Positions 32,341 to 45,838 are shown, counted from the stretch's first letter. The stretch: 64,000 nt of DNA from Cryptomeria japonica (GCF_030272615.1 NC_081414.1:54335636-54399635), one strand, 5' to 3'. The notes: generated by a model not told the origin, from the sequence alone. A program made the numbers and translations.

Positions 32341-35300
32341 CTGTTAGCTTATGTGATAACCTTTATGAAAAGATAACCCTATTAATGGTTCATAGTGCCA
32401 TGCATTACATGAAATAATTCCTCTTCATGAGAACCTCTTGCATGATGATTTTGATGGGTTTGATGGTTGTACTAATGCATCTTTACATGTTAAATTAAAT
32501 TGATGTTCTTTAAAATGATGCATCTTATGAGGAGTGTATTGATAATGATTTATGTGAGTTACCTTCCTTTATTAAGAAAATATATTATTTATGATGATAT
32601 TCTCTTACATCTTGACTTCATTACTATTCATAATGACTAATTTCCCTTCTTTTATCCTTTGATTTATTCATCTCTTATTATTTGTTCTTATTATTCTAGT
32701 CAAATAAATATAAATAAATAAAAGTCTAAAACATTTCCACACACCACATTTAATTGATTATATTTTAGCATCATTTAAATTCACACCTTTAAAACTAAAA
32801 CAAATTAAATGAAATGAAAATTTTATATTCATTGTCTAAAATATTATATTAAATTATTGTACAACAAATTAAATGTGACAACATTAATAATTATTCTAAA
32901 TTCATCAGTTTTGTATTTATTTAAATAAATTCATCATTATTCTCTTCTTAAGGGCTTTCCAATTATTTATAATGATTATTAAAAAATAATATTAAGAAAA
33001 ATAGGTTAAAAAGTATTGTTTGAGTTGCATGGGCATTATGGTGTTTTATTTTGTAGAATCTTTCTTATAACCTGATGCTTGTGGGTAATGCATCTTAAAT
33101 TATGTTTATTATTAAAATAGACCCACCTATTAATTATATAGATCTATGTGAGTTTCCTTCTCTTATACAAGTTGGTATTGTTTATGGTGATAGTTCTCTT
33201 ACATGCCTATGTTTGTAATATAATTTCATCAACCAATCTATAAGTGTTTTATTGTATGTATTATTAAAAGTAGTATTAAATCTCAATGGAAGGAATTTGT
33301 GACCCCAATAATTAAAAGTTACTCTAGTAAAAAATATTCTATATTCTAATTTTTCTTCATTATTTCTAGTAAAAAATACTTATTATGTTCTATAACATGT
33401 TCTAAAATTTCCTCAACAAGTGAAACTTACTTTTATAACTCATTTATATTTAATAGATGTTTCTACATTTCTAATACAAGAGACATAACTTTTGAAGGAC
33501 ATAATATTTTATCTAGAAAACTATTAAGGGCCTATTATTTTAAATTGTAGAGTTGAAAAGAATAGAATCAAATTGATGTTGTAATATCAATCTTTATTCT
33601 TCATCATGGTTCCTACATATGGGTACCCTAATATGTTTTGATTAGATAAAAGTGAGAGAGGCCCAAACCATTATATATCCATTAAAGTGAAGAAACTAGA
33701 GGTCTCATGAGGAAGGAGAGCCCCAAACTAGAGAACTAGCTGACAAAAAGGAACAAAACCTAAAGGAGGACTAGAGTCAAACACAAAGACCAAACATAAG
33801 ACTGAACTAAAAGTCCAATAATATGAGTATCCTAATATAATTTAATTTACAAAGAATAATATGTTAGTAAATTATCCACTCATTTTCTAAGAATGGTTTT
33901 TGTTTGTCAATTATCCTGTCGTAGTTATTAATCCAGATTGGTTTATGAGCACTTGATTTGTGTGGATTTATTGAATTATCATACATTACTTAGATAAACT
34001 AATTTACATTAATACTTTTGGTAAACATGTTTAATCTTACATGAACTTAAAGTTTTGAGGTAGAATTTATACCTTCATTCATTTTAGGATATGTGTGAGG
34101 CCCTACCCAAACCCATCCTAGCATTTCAGTGATTTCATGTTGGAGCTATTATGGATGCTTTATTTTTATGCATTATGGATATAGAACTTTATATGATCCT
34201 AGAAATTGGATAACATTGGTATATTGATGCTTCATTTCTATGCATTATGGGTATAGAATTTTATATGATTCCAGAATAGGATAACATTGAGATGATGTAT
34301 GTCATTATTTGATTTGCAGGAGTTTATTAGGATGCTAGAAATATGATGCATATCTTATGAAGGGATTAAAATTATGAGGATTATGATATTTGCTTATGTA
34401 GATTTGCTTTGATATATGGAAAATTGAATTGTATGATGTCAATTGTATGCAGAGTGATTGATGTGTATTCTTATTTATGTGTTTAATATTATATGAGGCT
34501 ATTTGGGAATTACTAATGTGTAATTGAGATGCATAGGAAAATTATCCATGTGACCATGGAAACATTATGGAGAATCAAGCCCAGGCCTATGTATGTTCGT
34601 AAAACCAAGGGTTGTCTATTTGGAGAGACAACACCACGTATGTATCGTATTTTATTCATAAATGTAAAATGTTTGCATGAGTGAAAATTGTATTTATTAA
34701 ATTGTTTAAATCATTCAAGAGACAATTGCCATGTGTGTATTAGTGATGTGGAATTATTTTTGTAGTGTCACTTGACACATATGTTGTATGTTGTGTTGGC
34801 AATTGTCATGTCACCTTTTTGGAGGGATTTACTTTTGTTTAATTGTTATATTTTCTAAATTATCCTTGAAGGTTCCAAGAAATCTAGGATAGTGAGCCAT
34901 AGGGAGGGTCAACTTAGAGTTGACCCGTAGGTTAACTTTAGGTGGACTTTCAAAGGGTTAAACCAACTCCTAGAGTCAGTTTTGGGGCATTTTTATTGGG
35001 CCTCATGGGGTACCTATGGGTGAAGGCCAAATTTGGCCATGTGTCCTTCCCCTAGGACTTGTTTAACCACCCAAAAAAGTGGGTTTTCCTAGATGGTCGA
35101 ATTTCATCTTTAAGAGTGCCATCCTTGGTTAGATAACCTTCTTGGTAGGTGTTATTCCTCTTCTTGAGGTGCCTTGGTTAGGGATTGTGTAAGACCTAGG
35201 GAAGACCAACCAATCGGAGTCTCTCACTCTATCCAAGAGGTTGGAAGGAGTGAGAGAAGCCTTCTTAGGCTAGAGATGGAGACTTAGTGGTTAATTGCCC

Positions 35301-35884
35301 ACTCTCCATTTTTTGAGATTTTGACAATTTTGGAAAAAAAAAAAACCAGTTTTAGAATAGGAGTTTTGGCTAAGTGTTGCAGAAAAGGATTTGTGGAATT
35401 TGGTGACTCTTCTCCAAGTTATCCCTAGAAACCCCTTGGTAGATTCAAGGTTGGTGCTTTTCTTACTTGTTTATTTGAAATCTGTTTGTAGGATTGCTTG
35501 AATGTAACGTTGTTTTCCTTGCTCTTTCCTTTGTAAAAATATTATGCGATCTTTCTCTTATTTCTGTTTATGCTTTTCTTGTGTTTTGGGAGTATCCAAG
35601 GCCTTCTTACCCTTGGGAGGGTAGGATGGTCTTGGGGGTGGAAGGAGTTTGATAGCCTTAGAGTGAGAGGCTCTCATTTTGAGAGTGATCTCAAGGGTTT
35701 TTTTATGTGACCCTTGCTACATAAGTTTTGTTTATGTTTTCGAGGGTCATACGGGGAGAAAATATGGCATGTATGCCTTGGGGGTCATAAGGATGTGGGG
35801 TTCAAATGATTTTTTTGTGTTCTTGGTTTCATTTACCAGTTGCTATTTAATAGTCTTATACATTGAACTGATGCAAATTTAGAA
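32341..35884. other. Long AT-rich stretch without recognised genes
   Basis: No coding domain found. It contains a 64-bp tandem pair (34154-34218 and 34226-34289). The word ATGCATCTTTACATGTTAAATTA near 32473 also occurs near 37944, so dispersed copies of one old repeat are present. 34860-35700 is somewhat richer in G and reads like untranslated or LTR sequence (GGTAGGGTAGGATGG-type runs), but I cannot assign it. Confidence 0.4.
34154..34289. repeat. Tandem pair, about 65-72 bp unit
   Basis: Two copies of GATGCTT.ATTT.TATGCATTATGG.TATAGAA.TTTATATGAT.C.AGAA...GGATAACATTG, differing by several substitutions. Confidence 0.8.
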
Positions 35885-36125
35885 AACCTTGCGGGAAATA
35901 CCTACCCCCCCCCGCAGCCCCATGAGCACGCAGGGGCGGCTCGGGCCTCCCACTACAGGCCAAGACCCGCAGGGGCGCTATGGCCGCCACTGCGGGCCGA
36001 GCCCCATGATGGACATTGCCGCCACACACCCTACAGTCTCCCTCCTCCCTTTGGGTGGGTCCACCTTCAAACCTCACCCGCCTCCTTTTCGTCTGCCTCC
36101 TCCTCCATACCCTGCAAAACACACA
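35885..36125. other. GC-rich patch in AT-rich surroundings
   Basis: Contains ACCCCCCCCCGCAG, CAGGGGCGGCTCGGGCC and ATGGCCGCCACTGCGGGCC, followed by a CT-rich segment with GTCTGCCTCCTCCTCC. Both strands are open for about 85-93 codons only because stop codons are rare in GC-rich DNA. I do not recognise a gene. Confidence 0.6.
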
Positions 36126-36157
36126 ACACATACACAAAAAAATTAAAATAAATAATA

Positions 36158-36407
36158 TACCCTAACCTAATTTTGGGTTAGGGTAAAGGTAAGAGAAAGA
36201 AAATAATTCTTAAGTAATGAAAATATGCAACCCTAACCCAATTTCGGGATAGGGTTAGCATTTAAATAATAAAAAGAAACTTAGAAATGCAACCCTAGCC
36301 CATATCCGGGTTAGGGTTAGCAAATAATAATAAAAAAAAGGGATTGTTAAGTTGATCTTAAATAAAATATAGGAGAATATATTACTCAACCCTAATTAGG
36401 GTTTGAG
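36158..36407. repeat. Four CCCTAA/TTAGGG hairpins in series
   Basis: Inverted repeats at 36158-36185 (TACCCTAACC / GGTTAGGGTA), 36229-36256 (AACCCTA...TAGGGTT), 36291-36318 (AACCCTAG...TTAGGGTT) and 36385-36407 (CTCAACCCTAATTAGGG plus TTTGAG, almost a full palindrome). The first three are spaced by 60-70 bases. Confidence 0.85.
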
Positions 36408-39400
36408 ATTTAAAATATTAATTAAAATAAGGAGAGGGGGAAGTATTTTTTTTTAATTTTGAAAAAGACTTCCCCCCATTTAATTTTAGCTATATGTGTT
36501 ATTAATTTAAAACTCCTTATTTGGTTAGGGAGAAAATTAATTTTAATATAGTTTTTTTTTTAAGATTTGAAATGGAGATTAATGTTATATTATTACATTA
36601 ATTGCATAATTGATTTAATTTATTTAAGTAGGGAAACTATACAATTATTTTTATATATTCAATTAAATATGGACGTTAAGTTAAATTTAATTTGGGGGAA
36701 ATTTGTAAATGAAAATTATTAATTATTTTATAGGAACTTTTAGCCTATAAGGCCAATTTTGGCCAAATTATTTAATAGTCAAAATTTGAAGGTTTAGGGG
36801 AAATTAAAATTGGATATAGTATAAATTAGATTTATTTGGCAAATAACATTATTGATTTTGAAACCTTATTGGCTAAATATAAATAATGAATTTTGCATGC
36901 GCTCAATTAATTAAATTTTAGGTTTAAGATATCCGCATCAATATTCAATTAGCCCAGAATAATTTAAATGCAATTGAGATATTTAATTTTCCCTTGACTT
37001 TAATTAGCGGCAATTTAATTAGGTTAATTAAATTAACTAATTAAATTGTGAGGACCCTCTTAGGGAATAATTAGTCCTCATTAATTAATGTCTCTTTTAT
37101 GAGTGAGTTAATTAATCCAATGTTAGTGAACAATTCTACTTACATCTTAGTTAAGACAAAACTCAATTGATTTCATTTTAGTGTAGACTATTTTATGAGT
37201 TTATGTTGTTCAAAAAAAAAATTTGTTGTTCCGTTTTTGCCCAAAAGTTTGGGCACGACAATATGAGACTAATGTTTTCTATTTTTCTATTATTTTTAGA
37301 TTTGATTATTCTTTTAGGCCTATTTTTTTATACATCATTTATATATCATTCCTCATTTGATATTGACTTAATTGTAGACATCACGTTTTCGACCCTACCC
37401 ATCATTGGATTCGTCTTTATGATTGTATTTCCATATTTGGTATGTCATTATTATTTATGAATTTTAATTTTCAATTAATTATCATTCCCTTATCAAAGAA
37501 TTATTTTTAACGTCCTTACCAAGTTCACTTGTTGTCTCACAATGCTTTATGTTGATATTTATTTTGTGACATGTGATATTTATTTTTCTACTATTTTTGT
37601 CTTATATGCACTTGATACATCTAGGTACATAGACGCATGTGATGTTATACATATTGACTATATATCTTATTTTATTCAATGTATTGGTAGACAACATGAA
37701 TCTCTCTTACATGGCTTAATGGTTATATAGTTACTCCTATTTATTTATCCTTCCTTAAAGATACACTTATTGATAGTAATATACGAGTATTACATTATGT
37801 TCCACATGATGAAATAGCCTATGATGATAGGCTTCTTTACTATCGCACATGGATTTTAGAGATGATTTCATACCTTATTATTTGTTACATGATGATATTA
37901 CCACTTTTAGTGATGATTTATCACATGAGGATTATGATGGTCCTTAGATGCATCTTTACATGTTAAATTATTTTAAAACATTTCATTATGACTTATTAGA
38001 TGATGATACTTTAGACCTAAGTTTTTAGTCATAAAGAAGTACAAAATAGTTTGATTTGTCTTGTTTCCCTTAAACTTTTTTTATGAACTAGGAACATGTT
38101 TCTAGTATATTTAATTTTCTAGTTATAGTGAACATGCGGATATTGGGAACCTAATAATGTGTTTTCTTAATCAACCTTTCAATGCTTGTAAATAATTCAC
38201 CACTATAAATAAATATATAAATATCACACTATAATTCCTCATTCACCTATAGATTCTCCTATTAGTGCATTTTTATTTCATCCTGCCTTGAGAATTATAA
38301 TGTTATTTTAATATGTATGAAAATGAGATCCTAGGCCTATCAATGTAAAATAAAGATCTAGAAGATTCCCTTGCATATTATCAAAACATGAATAGGCTTA
38401 ACTATAGTCCTTATACAGGAACTAAGAACTAAGGTTTTATTTATTTGTTACATAAAAAATAACATTATGAAGGGCATGTACATGAGATCTAGAGGAATGG
38501 TAGAAAAGTAATTGATTCTAGCTATAAATACGAGATTAAAAAAGAATAATTAAAAAATTAAGCCAAATTTGAAGTAGATATATAGATTGGAACCTCAATA
38601 TAAAATTGGGAGCAAAAAGTGCAGGATATGGGTGTTGGGTGCCCTAGTTTGAAGGTGTCCAAAACTAAAGAAAGCAATCAAAAATGAAATAAAGAGACTC
38701 TCAAACACCATCTCCCAAAAATAAAACTCTATATAGTAGGATAGGGGCATTGGTGAATCGGACTAGGGACTTTTGTCTATTCAATTTTTTTCATAACATG
38801 TAATTATTTGCTTTGCACTTCTATAACCTTTGTGTTGTTAGATTAAAGCTTGAACACACAAAAAAATGGGAAAAGGGGTTTTTTGTATTTGACCCTACCT
38901 AAGTCAAACCCTTCAATCTATACAACAACTATAATGATGAAAATAGCATGTGCCCACTAAAGAAAAGAGGCTAAAGTAGTAATGAAATGTTGAATTGACA
39001 AGATATTACCTCAAGTATGAAACTCTTGTTGGTGCTACCAATTGATTACTCCAGAGTTCCTCTATGAGAGGCCAATCTCAATCTCTAAGGCCTTGGATCA
39101 ATGGACCAACTATTAGAGTGATGACTAGGGATAAGGGACTAGTCACACTCTCTACACTTTAGGCTCTGTAAAACCAACGTGGGTATCCTTTATAGTAGCA
39201 TTATTGATACCTTCAGGTCTATGTGATGCTACAAAAGATACGTTCTTTGACTATTATGTGAGTCAATGAAATTTAAACCTCATAGGATGCGGCCTTCATC
39301 CTTATGCAATTCTAATCACAATGAGAAGTAACTATTCTATGTACATTAAAGTAGAAAATGAATAAAATAAAATGGTTATTGTATTGTTTGATAAAAATTT

Positions 39401-40320
39401 CTCCTTTCCATAATTAGTAACATAATATTATAATTAGTGCCTTGTCCACTAGGCTAGATACTAGATGCACCATTATTACAATACAAAATATCCATATTCT
39501 GCACCCTCATTTGCCTGGTATGGTTGATACCTTGCATCAGTCATAGCATAAAATAAATTTTTATAATTGCAACTCAACTCGTTCTCTCTACATAGAACCC
39601 TTTTGATTAAAGATTAGCAAATTTAATACTCTACTTTAGAAGAAGCTCAAATTTATTCAAACTCAACAACACAGTGAAGATATATGAACAAAAAACCCTT
39701 TATTTGATTGATTCATATAAGATTATAGACAACAAGTATAGATAAACAATTTAGAAATTGTTGAAATGAATTTTAAGATGTTTTATATTTGCAAAATACA
39801 TGCACATTTTCCTTTGCAAAATTTACCACAAGTAGGACATGTAAATGAATCACAAAACTACATTGCCAAACTTATGAACATTGTTGCATACTATTTACCC
39901 TTGGTGAAAAATAAACATACAAGCTTCTCTGAGAAATAATTGTATATTATCTATTTTGTCTCGAGGAGGAAGAAACTCTAGAATGAGGCCTTGATTATCC
40001 TCTTATAGAAAAACTGACGATGCAACAAGCTTCGGGCCTTTTACAATATCAAAATTTAGGTAACCAACTGACAAGGAAAAGACAAACAACGTTTTGGGCC
40101 TCCTGACATAGATAGACTTTCCTCTTTGTTTCTCCTTAGGTGGTAGATGTTGGAGATGATATGGAATCTTCATTTTCTTTGTTTGAGATCCCTTATCAGG
40201 CTGAAAAGAGTGATAACCATGCAAACCTATTTAATGCATAGTGACAAAGAGAAACTTACAAATTATTCTAAGAGATATTTAATTAATAAGTAGGATCAAG
40301 ATCAAAATCTATAGACAAAA
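36408..40320. other. AT-rich stretch without recognised genes
   Basis: Dominated by TTAATTAA-type words at 36410-37200. ORFs near 37203-37730 encode hydrophobic, AT-driven peptides and are not supported as genes. 38000-40250 has no domain that I can read on either strand. Confidence 0.4.
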
Positions 40321-41261
40321 GTAAAGATTTTTGATTTAACTAACAAATTCACCATGTGAAATCTCCTACGTTCAAGCTTGTACAATTATCTCCTCTCAGG
40401 ACTTTCTCTTTCCCAAATAGGAGGATTCTGCCATTTATAGGGTTAGGGCTTGCTTAAGCCTATTAAAACAGTAATTAAAACTTTGAAATTCGGCTCAAGC
40501 TAGAGCTAGGGTAATCAAAGGCTTATACATAGTCGAGAAACACACAAAAGGCAATATGAAGGATATAGCAAGTGCAATAAGAACATTGCGACAACCCTTA
40601 TCATATAAAACCTAATTGTGATAGCAAGGAATTACAAAGAGATTCAAAGCATATCCAGAGCATTGTAAATGTGAAATTGAGTAAACATGATGTCAATATA
40701 GTCAAAGAAATTTGGATCATCAAGCATCTGAATTCATTTGCTACAGATACACAGGTTGTTGTGATGATAGGAGATAGTCATAAAAATTTATATTTCAACG
40801 TTGGGGCCCTAACAACAAAATCTAGGTCAGTCGACGATGAATGAAAACTTGACACATAGAAACTTTATTTATTTTTTATTTAGTCACCTCTTCGAGCTTT
40901 CTCAACACTGCAGAATTAACTTGGTAGTGCCTTCTTCATTCAATGGCATGATTGTGCGAAAATCACTTATTTGTCGTTGCCTTCTTGTACTCAAATTAGA
41001 AGATAGGAGCATAGAATCCACACCCTTATTACACGGCTTAGCTATCCATGTATCCATGCCCTTATTGGTTGAAGTATCTATCATCATCCCTTGTGGGTCC
41101 TACATGCCACATCCACAACGACGTTGTAGAGTCAAGATTTATGTGTGATTTAAAGCGATAACAACTTATTTCAAGTGGTCGCATTGCTCATCGCCACGGT
41201 CATCGAAAGTAGCATTGTTCTTGTCTATTACGAAACAACAATAACCAAAGAGGTAATTGCA

Positions 41262-41391
41262 ATATCACAGTGATGACCAAAAGTGGAACATAACATTGTC
41301 GGAATGGGGACAAAAAGTAGAATGTAGCATTGTTGTAGTGGGGACAAAAGTGGAACATAGCATTGTCACAGTGAGGACAAAAAGTGGAATT
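41262..41391. repeat. Minisatellite within duplication copy 1
   Basis: Units of about 36-40 bp of the form GACAAAAAGTGGAA(C/T)(A/G)TAGCATTGTC.CAGTGGG, four copies. The same array is at 43891-44021 in copy 2, with one-base changes. Confidence 0.8.
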
Positions 41392-42054
41392 TTACCAACT
41401 ACTATGACACAATGATAACCAAATAAAACTTCTCGCTAGTCGGTAGAGGGTGAAAGGGGCTGGTCATTAGAACGATGTGATGGGGTTAAGGGATAACTTA
41501 AAACACCAAGAATAGGTTGTTGAGGGTCACCACACAGATAGAACAAAAGGGAAATGAAGCAAGACAAGGTTTTAGGGTTTAAGGGCTCTAGACCAAAAAC
41601 ATTATAGCAGAAATAAACCTTAAACCCATGGTGGACAAAAAATTTCAAAAAGCATTCCAACAACTCTTTCATGGAATCTCACACAAGGATTAATATGATG
41701 GAATGAAATCCTACAACATGCTAGGGCATACTTCAACATGAATAAAAATAATGTATTTGAGCATGGTTGATGTAACAATTTATATACTAGAATGTTTTGC
41801 TCCTTGAATGCAAATTTGTGCTTGATTTTATTGATGTGATGTTTATTTAAACTTTCTAGATGTAGAATTATTTATCAAAGTTTGAAATGGTAAATCAAGT
41901 TGTATTTATATGCAAATTATATATTTTTTTAATTAATTCCTAGGGAAGACCAATAGAACAAGGAAAATTCCTACTATTTGTACATCGAACTTTGATTCTT
42001 CAAAAGTTGAGCTATAATTATTTGTATAGAGGCACCCAATGACTTAGTCTTTCC

Positions 42055-42936
42055 AAAAGGATCCATATAAAAGGCCATGACTATGGGGTGATAAAAAAAG
42101 ATTTCCTTCTACTTTGTGGCATCATTGCATACAATCAACTTGGATAAAGGAGGATTGGGAATCATTAATCCATACACTCTTACCAAACAAATGGATAATT
42201 AGGGCTTTAGAGGGAGATACCACTTGGAAGAAGTTGGTTAAATTTTGCATTCAATTAGACTTTGTTGGTCATTCTTGGGACTCTATTGCTGGAAATACAA
42301 ATTCCTTCTACCTCAGTTCTCAAAACTCATAGATGTATTCCCTTTAATTAATCTAGAAAACTTGGCAGATTACCTCCAACAAGCTCTTCTAGTTTGATCA
42401 ATCCCTCGATCATGGCCTAAGTTTTCCTTACTCTTCTATTTGGTTAAATATGCAGAAAAATGGTAATCCTTTACGCACTATTAGTGGACTCAAAGGAAGG
42501 AGACTTTTCAGAAAGGGTATTTAAACTTTTTAGGACCTAAGGGATGCTTCCTCCTTTCAATAGAAATCTTGGCCTCTCCATAAGAATTACTTTAACCAGT
42601 CATCCTCAGACAAACAACTAATCATTGAAATCCAGCAGTTGGTGACCCCTAATCTCTGTAAGTTGATGTCCTTGGATTGACATGCTAACTTCTTGAATGA
42701 TTGGAGATGACCTAATGCTCACAAAATATGTTTCTTCCCCCTTAGAACCATTTATAAACAACTCCTTCCATCTATTTCTATATCTCCTTACCTCAATAGG
42801 AAATGGAACTATGCATTTCTTCGATCCAAATGGAATAAACTCAATCTCCAAATTTAGAAATCTAGATTAGATGCGTAGTTCAAATCCTTGCTTGGAAAGT
42901 GCTTCATGTTAAACCTCACCGCTTTAAGTTTGGTAA
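42055..42936 (+). pseudogene. LINE ORF2 fragment in duplication copy 1
   Basis: Broken frames read like the region between RT and the C-terminus of plant LINEs: TWIKEDWESLIHTLLPNKWI, DTTWKKLVKFCIQLDF (42120-42260) and, at the end, LAWKVLHVKPHRFKFG (about 42885-42935), which opens the zf-RVT domain. It is cut by the duplication joint, so the Cys cluster is missing in this copy. Confidence 0.65.
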
Positions 42937-42950
42937 GTTTGGTAAGTTTG

Positions 42951-45554
42951 GTAAAGATTTTTTATTTAACTAACAAATTCACCATGTGAAATCTCCTACG
43001 TTCAAGCTTGTACAATTATCTCCTCTCAGGACTTTCTCTTTCCCAAATAGGAGGATTCTGCCATTTATAGGGTTAGGGCTTGCTTAAGCCTATTAAAACA
43101 GTAATTAAAACTTTGAAATTCGGCTCAAGCTAGAGCTAGGGTAATCAAAGGCTTATACATAGTCGAGAAACACACAAAAGGCAATATGAAGGATATAGCA
43201 AGTGCAGTAAGAACATTGCGACAACCCTTATCATATAAAACCTAATTGTGATAGCAAGGAATTACAAAGAGATTGAAAGCATATCCAGAGCATTGTAAAT
43301 GTGAAATTGAGTAAACATGATGTCGATATAGTCAAAGAAATTTGGATCATCAAGCATCTAAATTCATTTGCTACAGATACATAGGTTGTTGTGATGATAG
43401 GAGATAGTCATAAAAATTTATATTTCAACGTTGGCCCTAACAACAAAATCTAGGTCAGTCGACGATGAATGAAAACTCGACACATAGAAACTTTATTTAT
43501 TTTTTATTTAGTCACCTCTTCGAGCTTTCTCAACACTGCGGAATTAACTTGGTAGTGCCTTCTTCATTCAATGGCATGATTGTGCGAAAATCACTTATTT
43601 GGCGTTGCCTTCTTCTACCCAAATTAGAAGATAGGAGCATACAACCCACACCCTTATTACACGGCTTAGCTATCCATGTATCCATGCCCTTATTGGTTGA
43701 AGTATCTATCATCATCCCTTGTGGGTCCTACTTGCCACATCCACAACGACGTTGTAGAGTCAAGCTTGATGTGTGATTTAAAGCGATAACAACTTATTTC
43801 AAGTGGTCGCATTGCTCATCGCCACGGTCATCGAAAGTAGCATTGTTCTTGTCTATTACGAAACAACGATAAGCAAAGAGGTAATTGCAATATCACAGTG
43901 ATGACCAAAAGTGGAACATAACATTGTCGCAATGGGGACAAAAAGTGGAATGTAGCATTGTTGCAGTGGGGACAAAAAGTGGAACATAGCATTGTCACAG
44001 TGAGGACAAAAAGTGGAATTTTACCAACTACTAAGGCACAATGATAACCAAATAAAACTTCTCGCTAGTCGGTAGAGGGTGAAAGGGGCTGGTCATTAGA
44101 ACGATGCGATGGGGTTAAGGGATAACTTAAAACACCAAGAATAGGTTGTTGAGGGTCACCACACAGATAGAACAAAAGGGAAATGAAGCAAGACAAGGTT
44201 TTAGGGTTTAAGGGCTCTAGACCAAAAACATTATAGCAGAAATAAACCTTAAACCCATGGTGGACAAAAAATTTCAAAAAGCATTCCAACAACTCTTTCA
44301 TGGAATCTCACACAAGGATTAATATGATGGAATGAAATCCTACAACATGCTAGGGCATACTTCAACATGAATAAAAATAATGTATTTGAGCATGGTTGAT
44401 GTAACAATTTATATACTAGAATGTTTTGCTCCTTGAATGCAAATTTGTGCTTGTGATGTTTATTTAAACTTTCTAGATGTAGAATTATTTATCAAAGTTT
44501 GAAATGGTAAATCAAGTTGTATTTATATGCAAATTATATTTTTTTTTAATTAATTCCTAGGGAAGACCAATAGAACAAGGAAAATTCCTACTATTTGTAC
44601 ATCAAACTTTGATTCTTCAAAAGTTGAGCTATAATTGTTTGTATAGAGGCACCCAATGACTTAGTCTTTCCAAAAGGATCCATATAAAAGGCCATGACTA
44701 TGGGGTGATAAAAAAAGATTTCCTTCTACTTCGTGGCATCATTGCATACAATCAACTTGGATAAAGGAGGATTGGGAATCATTAATCCATACACTCTTAC
44801 CAAACAAATGGATAATTAGGGCTTTAGAGGGAGATACCCCTTGGAAGAAGTTGGTTAAATTTTGCATTCAATTAGACTTTGTTGGTCATTCTTGGGACTC
44901 TTTTAGTTGGAAATACAAATTCCTTCTACCTCAGTTCTCAAAACTCGTAGATGTATTCCCTTTAATTAATCTAGAAAACTTGGCAGATTACCTCCAACAA
45001 GCTCTTCTAGTTTGATCAATCCCTCTATCATGGCCTAAGTTTTCCTTACTCTTCTATTTGGTTGAATATGCAAAAAAATGGTAATCCTTTATGCACTATT
45101 AGTGGACTCAAAGGAAGGAGACTTTTCAAAAAGGGCATTTAAACTTTTTAGGACCTAAGGGATGCTTCCTCCTTTCAATAGAAATCTTGGCCTCTCCATA
45201 AGAATTACTTTAACCAGTCATCCTCAGACAAACAAGTAATCATTGAAATCCAGTAGTTGGTGACCCCTAATCTCTGTAAGTTGATTTCCTTGGATTGACA
45301 TGCTAACTTCTTGAATGATTGGAGATGACCTAATGCTCACAAAATATGTTTCTTCCCCCTTAGAACCATTTATAAACAACTCCTTCCATCTATTTCTATA
45401 TCTCCTTACCTCAATAGGAAATGGAACTATGCCTTTCTTCGATCCAAATGGAATAAACTCAATCTCCAAATTTAGAAATCTAGATTAGATGCTTAGTTCA
45501 AATCCTTGCTTGGAAAGTGCTTCATGTTAAACCTCACCACTTTAAGTTTGGTAA
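42951..45554 (+). repeat. Tandem duplication, copy 2 (about 2.6 kb)
   Basis: Same content and order as 40321-42936. The joint carries three head-to-tail GTTTGGTAA words (42928-42955), and the same word ends copy 2. Beyond 45554 the LINE sequence continues naturally, so copy 2 holds the original right flank and copy 1 the original left flank. Confidence 0.95.
43891..44021. repeat. Minisatellite within duplication copy 2
   Basis: Counterpart of the array at 41262-41391, with the same number and order of units. Confidence 0.8.
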
Positions 45555-45638
45555 CCCTCTCCCTACTTGTCCTTTTTGTAACCAAATAAAGTCTATAAAA
45601 TGTTCTTTTGAACGTATCCCATGCTTAGTGAAGGATAA
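44685..45638 (+). pseudogene. LINE ORF2 fragment with zf-RVT start, in and beyond duplication copy 2
   Basis: As in copy 1, but it runs on past the duplication end: NPLPTCPFCNQIKSIKCSFE (45552-45611) is the Cys cluster of zf-RVT. It is then cut at 45638 by a small LTR element; the LINE RNase H appears on the other side at 48682-49340. Confidence 0.72.
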
Positions 45639-45837
45639 TGAACATTAATAATGTGTTTAATTATTTATGTATATTCAGTTGTAAATTTCAGTTATACTTT
45701 TGAATCTATATATACATAGCAATGTATCTTGAATATTTGATGACAATGAATATAATGAAAATATCTCAAATTTTATTGATACTCTGTATTGTGTATTATA
45801 AAATTTTCAGTTTTATTGTTAGTTTTATATTCCTTCA
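45639..45837 (+). repeat. 5' LTR of the G-patch element
   Basis: TGAACATTAATAATG...TTCCTTCA, 199 bp. AT-rich; CTATATATACATAGCAATG may serve as TATA region. Confidence 0.82.
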
Positions 45838-45838
45838 T

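Larger units (their letters stand above)
40321..42936 (+). repeat. Tandem duplication, copy 1 (about 2.6 kb)
   Basis: From GTAAAGATTTTTGATTTAAC to CTTTAAGTTTGGTAA, nearly the same sequence as 42951-45554 throughout. Differences are scattered substitutions and short indels (for example, copy 2 lacks 12 bases near 44455). A 78-codon minus-strand ORF in each copy (41436-41672 and 44065-44301) is identical, but I do not recognise it and do not claim it as a gene. Confidence 0.95.

Noticed and set aside
35856-36146. Overlapping ORFs on both strands in the GC-rich patch
   Set aside because: Open only because GC-rich DNA has few stops; no domain, and Pro/Arg/Gly composition follows base bias.
37203-37730. 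Hydrophobic ORFs resembling small membrane proteins
   Set aside because: Phe/Ile/Leu/Tyr-rich peptides are expected from T-rich DNA; there is no family signal or conserved start.
41436-41672. Minus-strand ORF, repeated in the duplication, as a real gene
   Set aside because: Identity between copies follows from duplication; no domain or regulatory signal supports expression.
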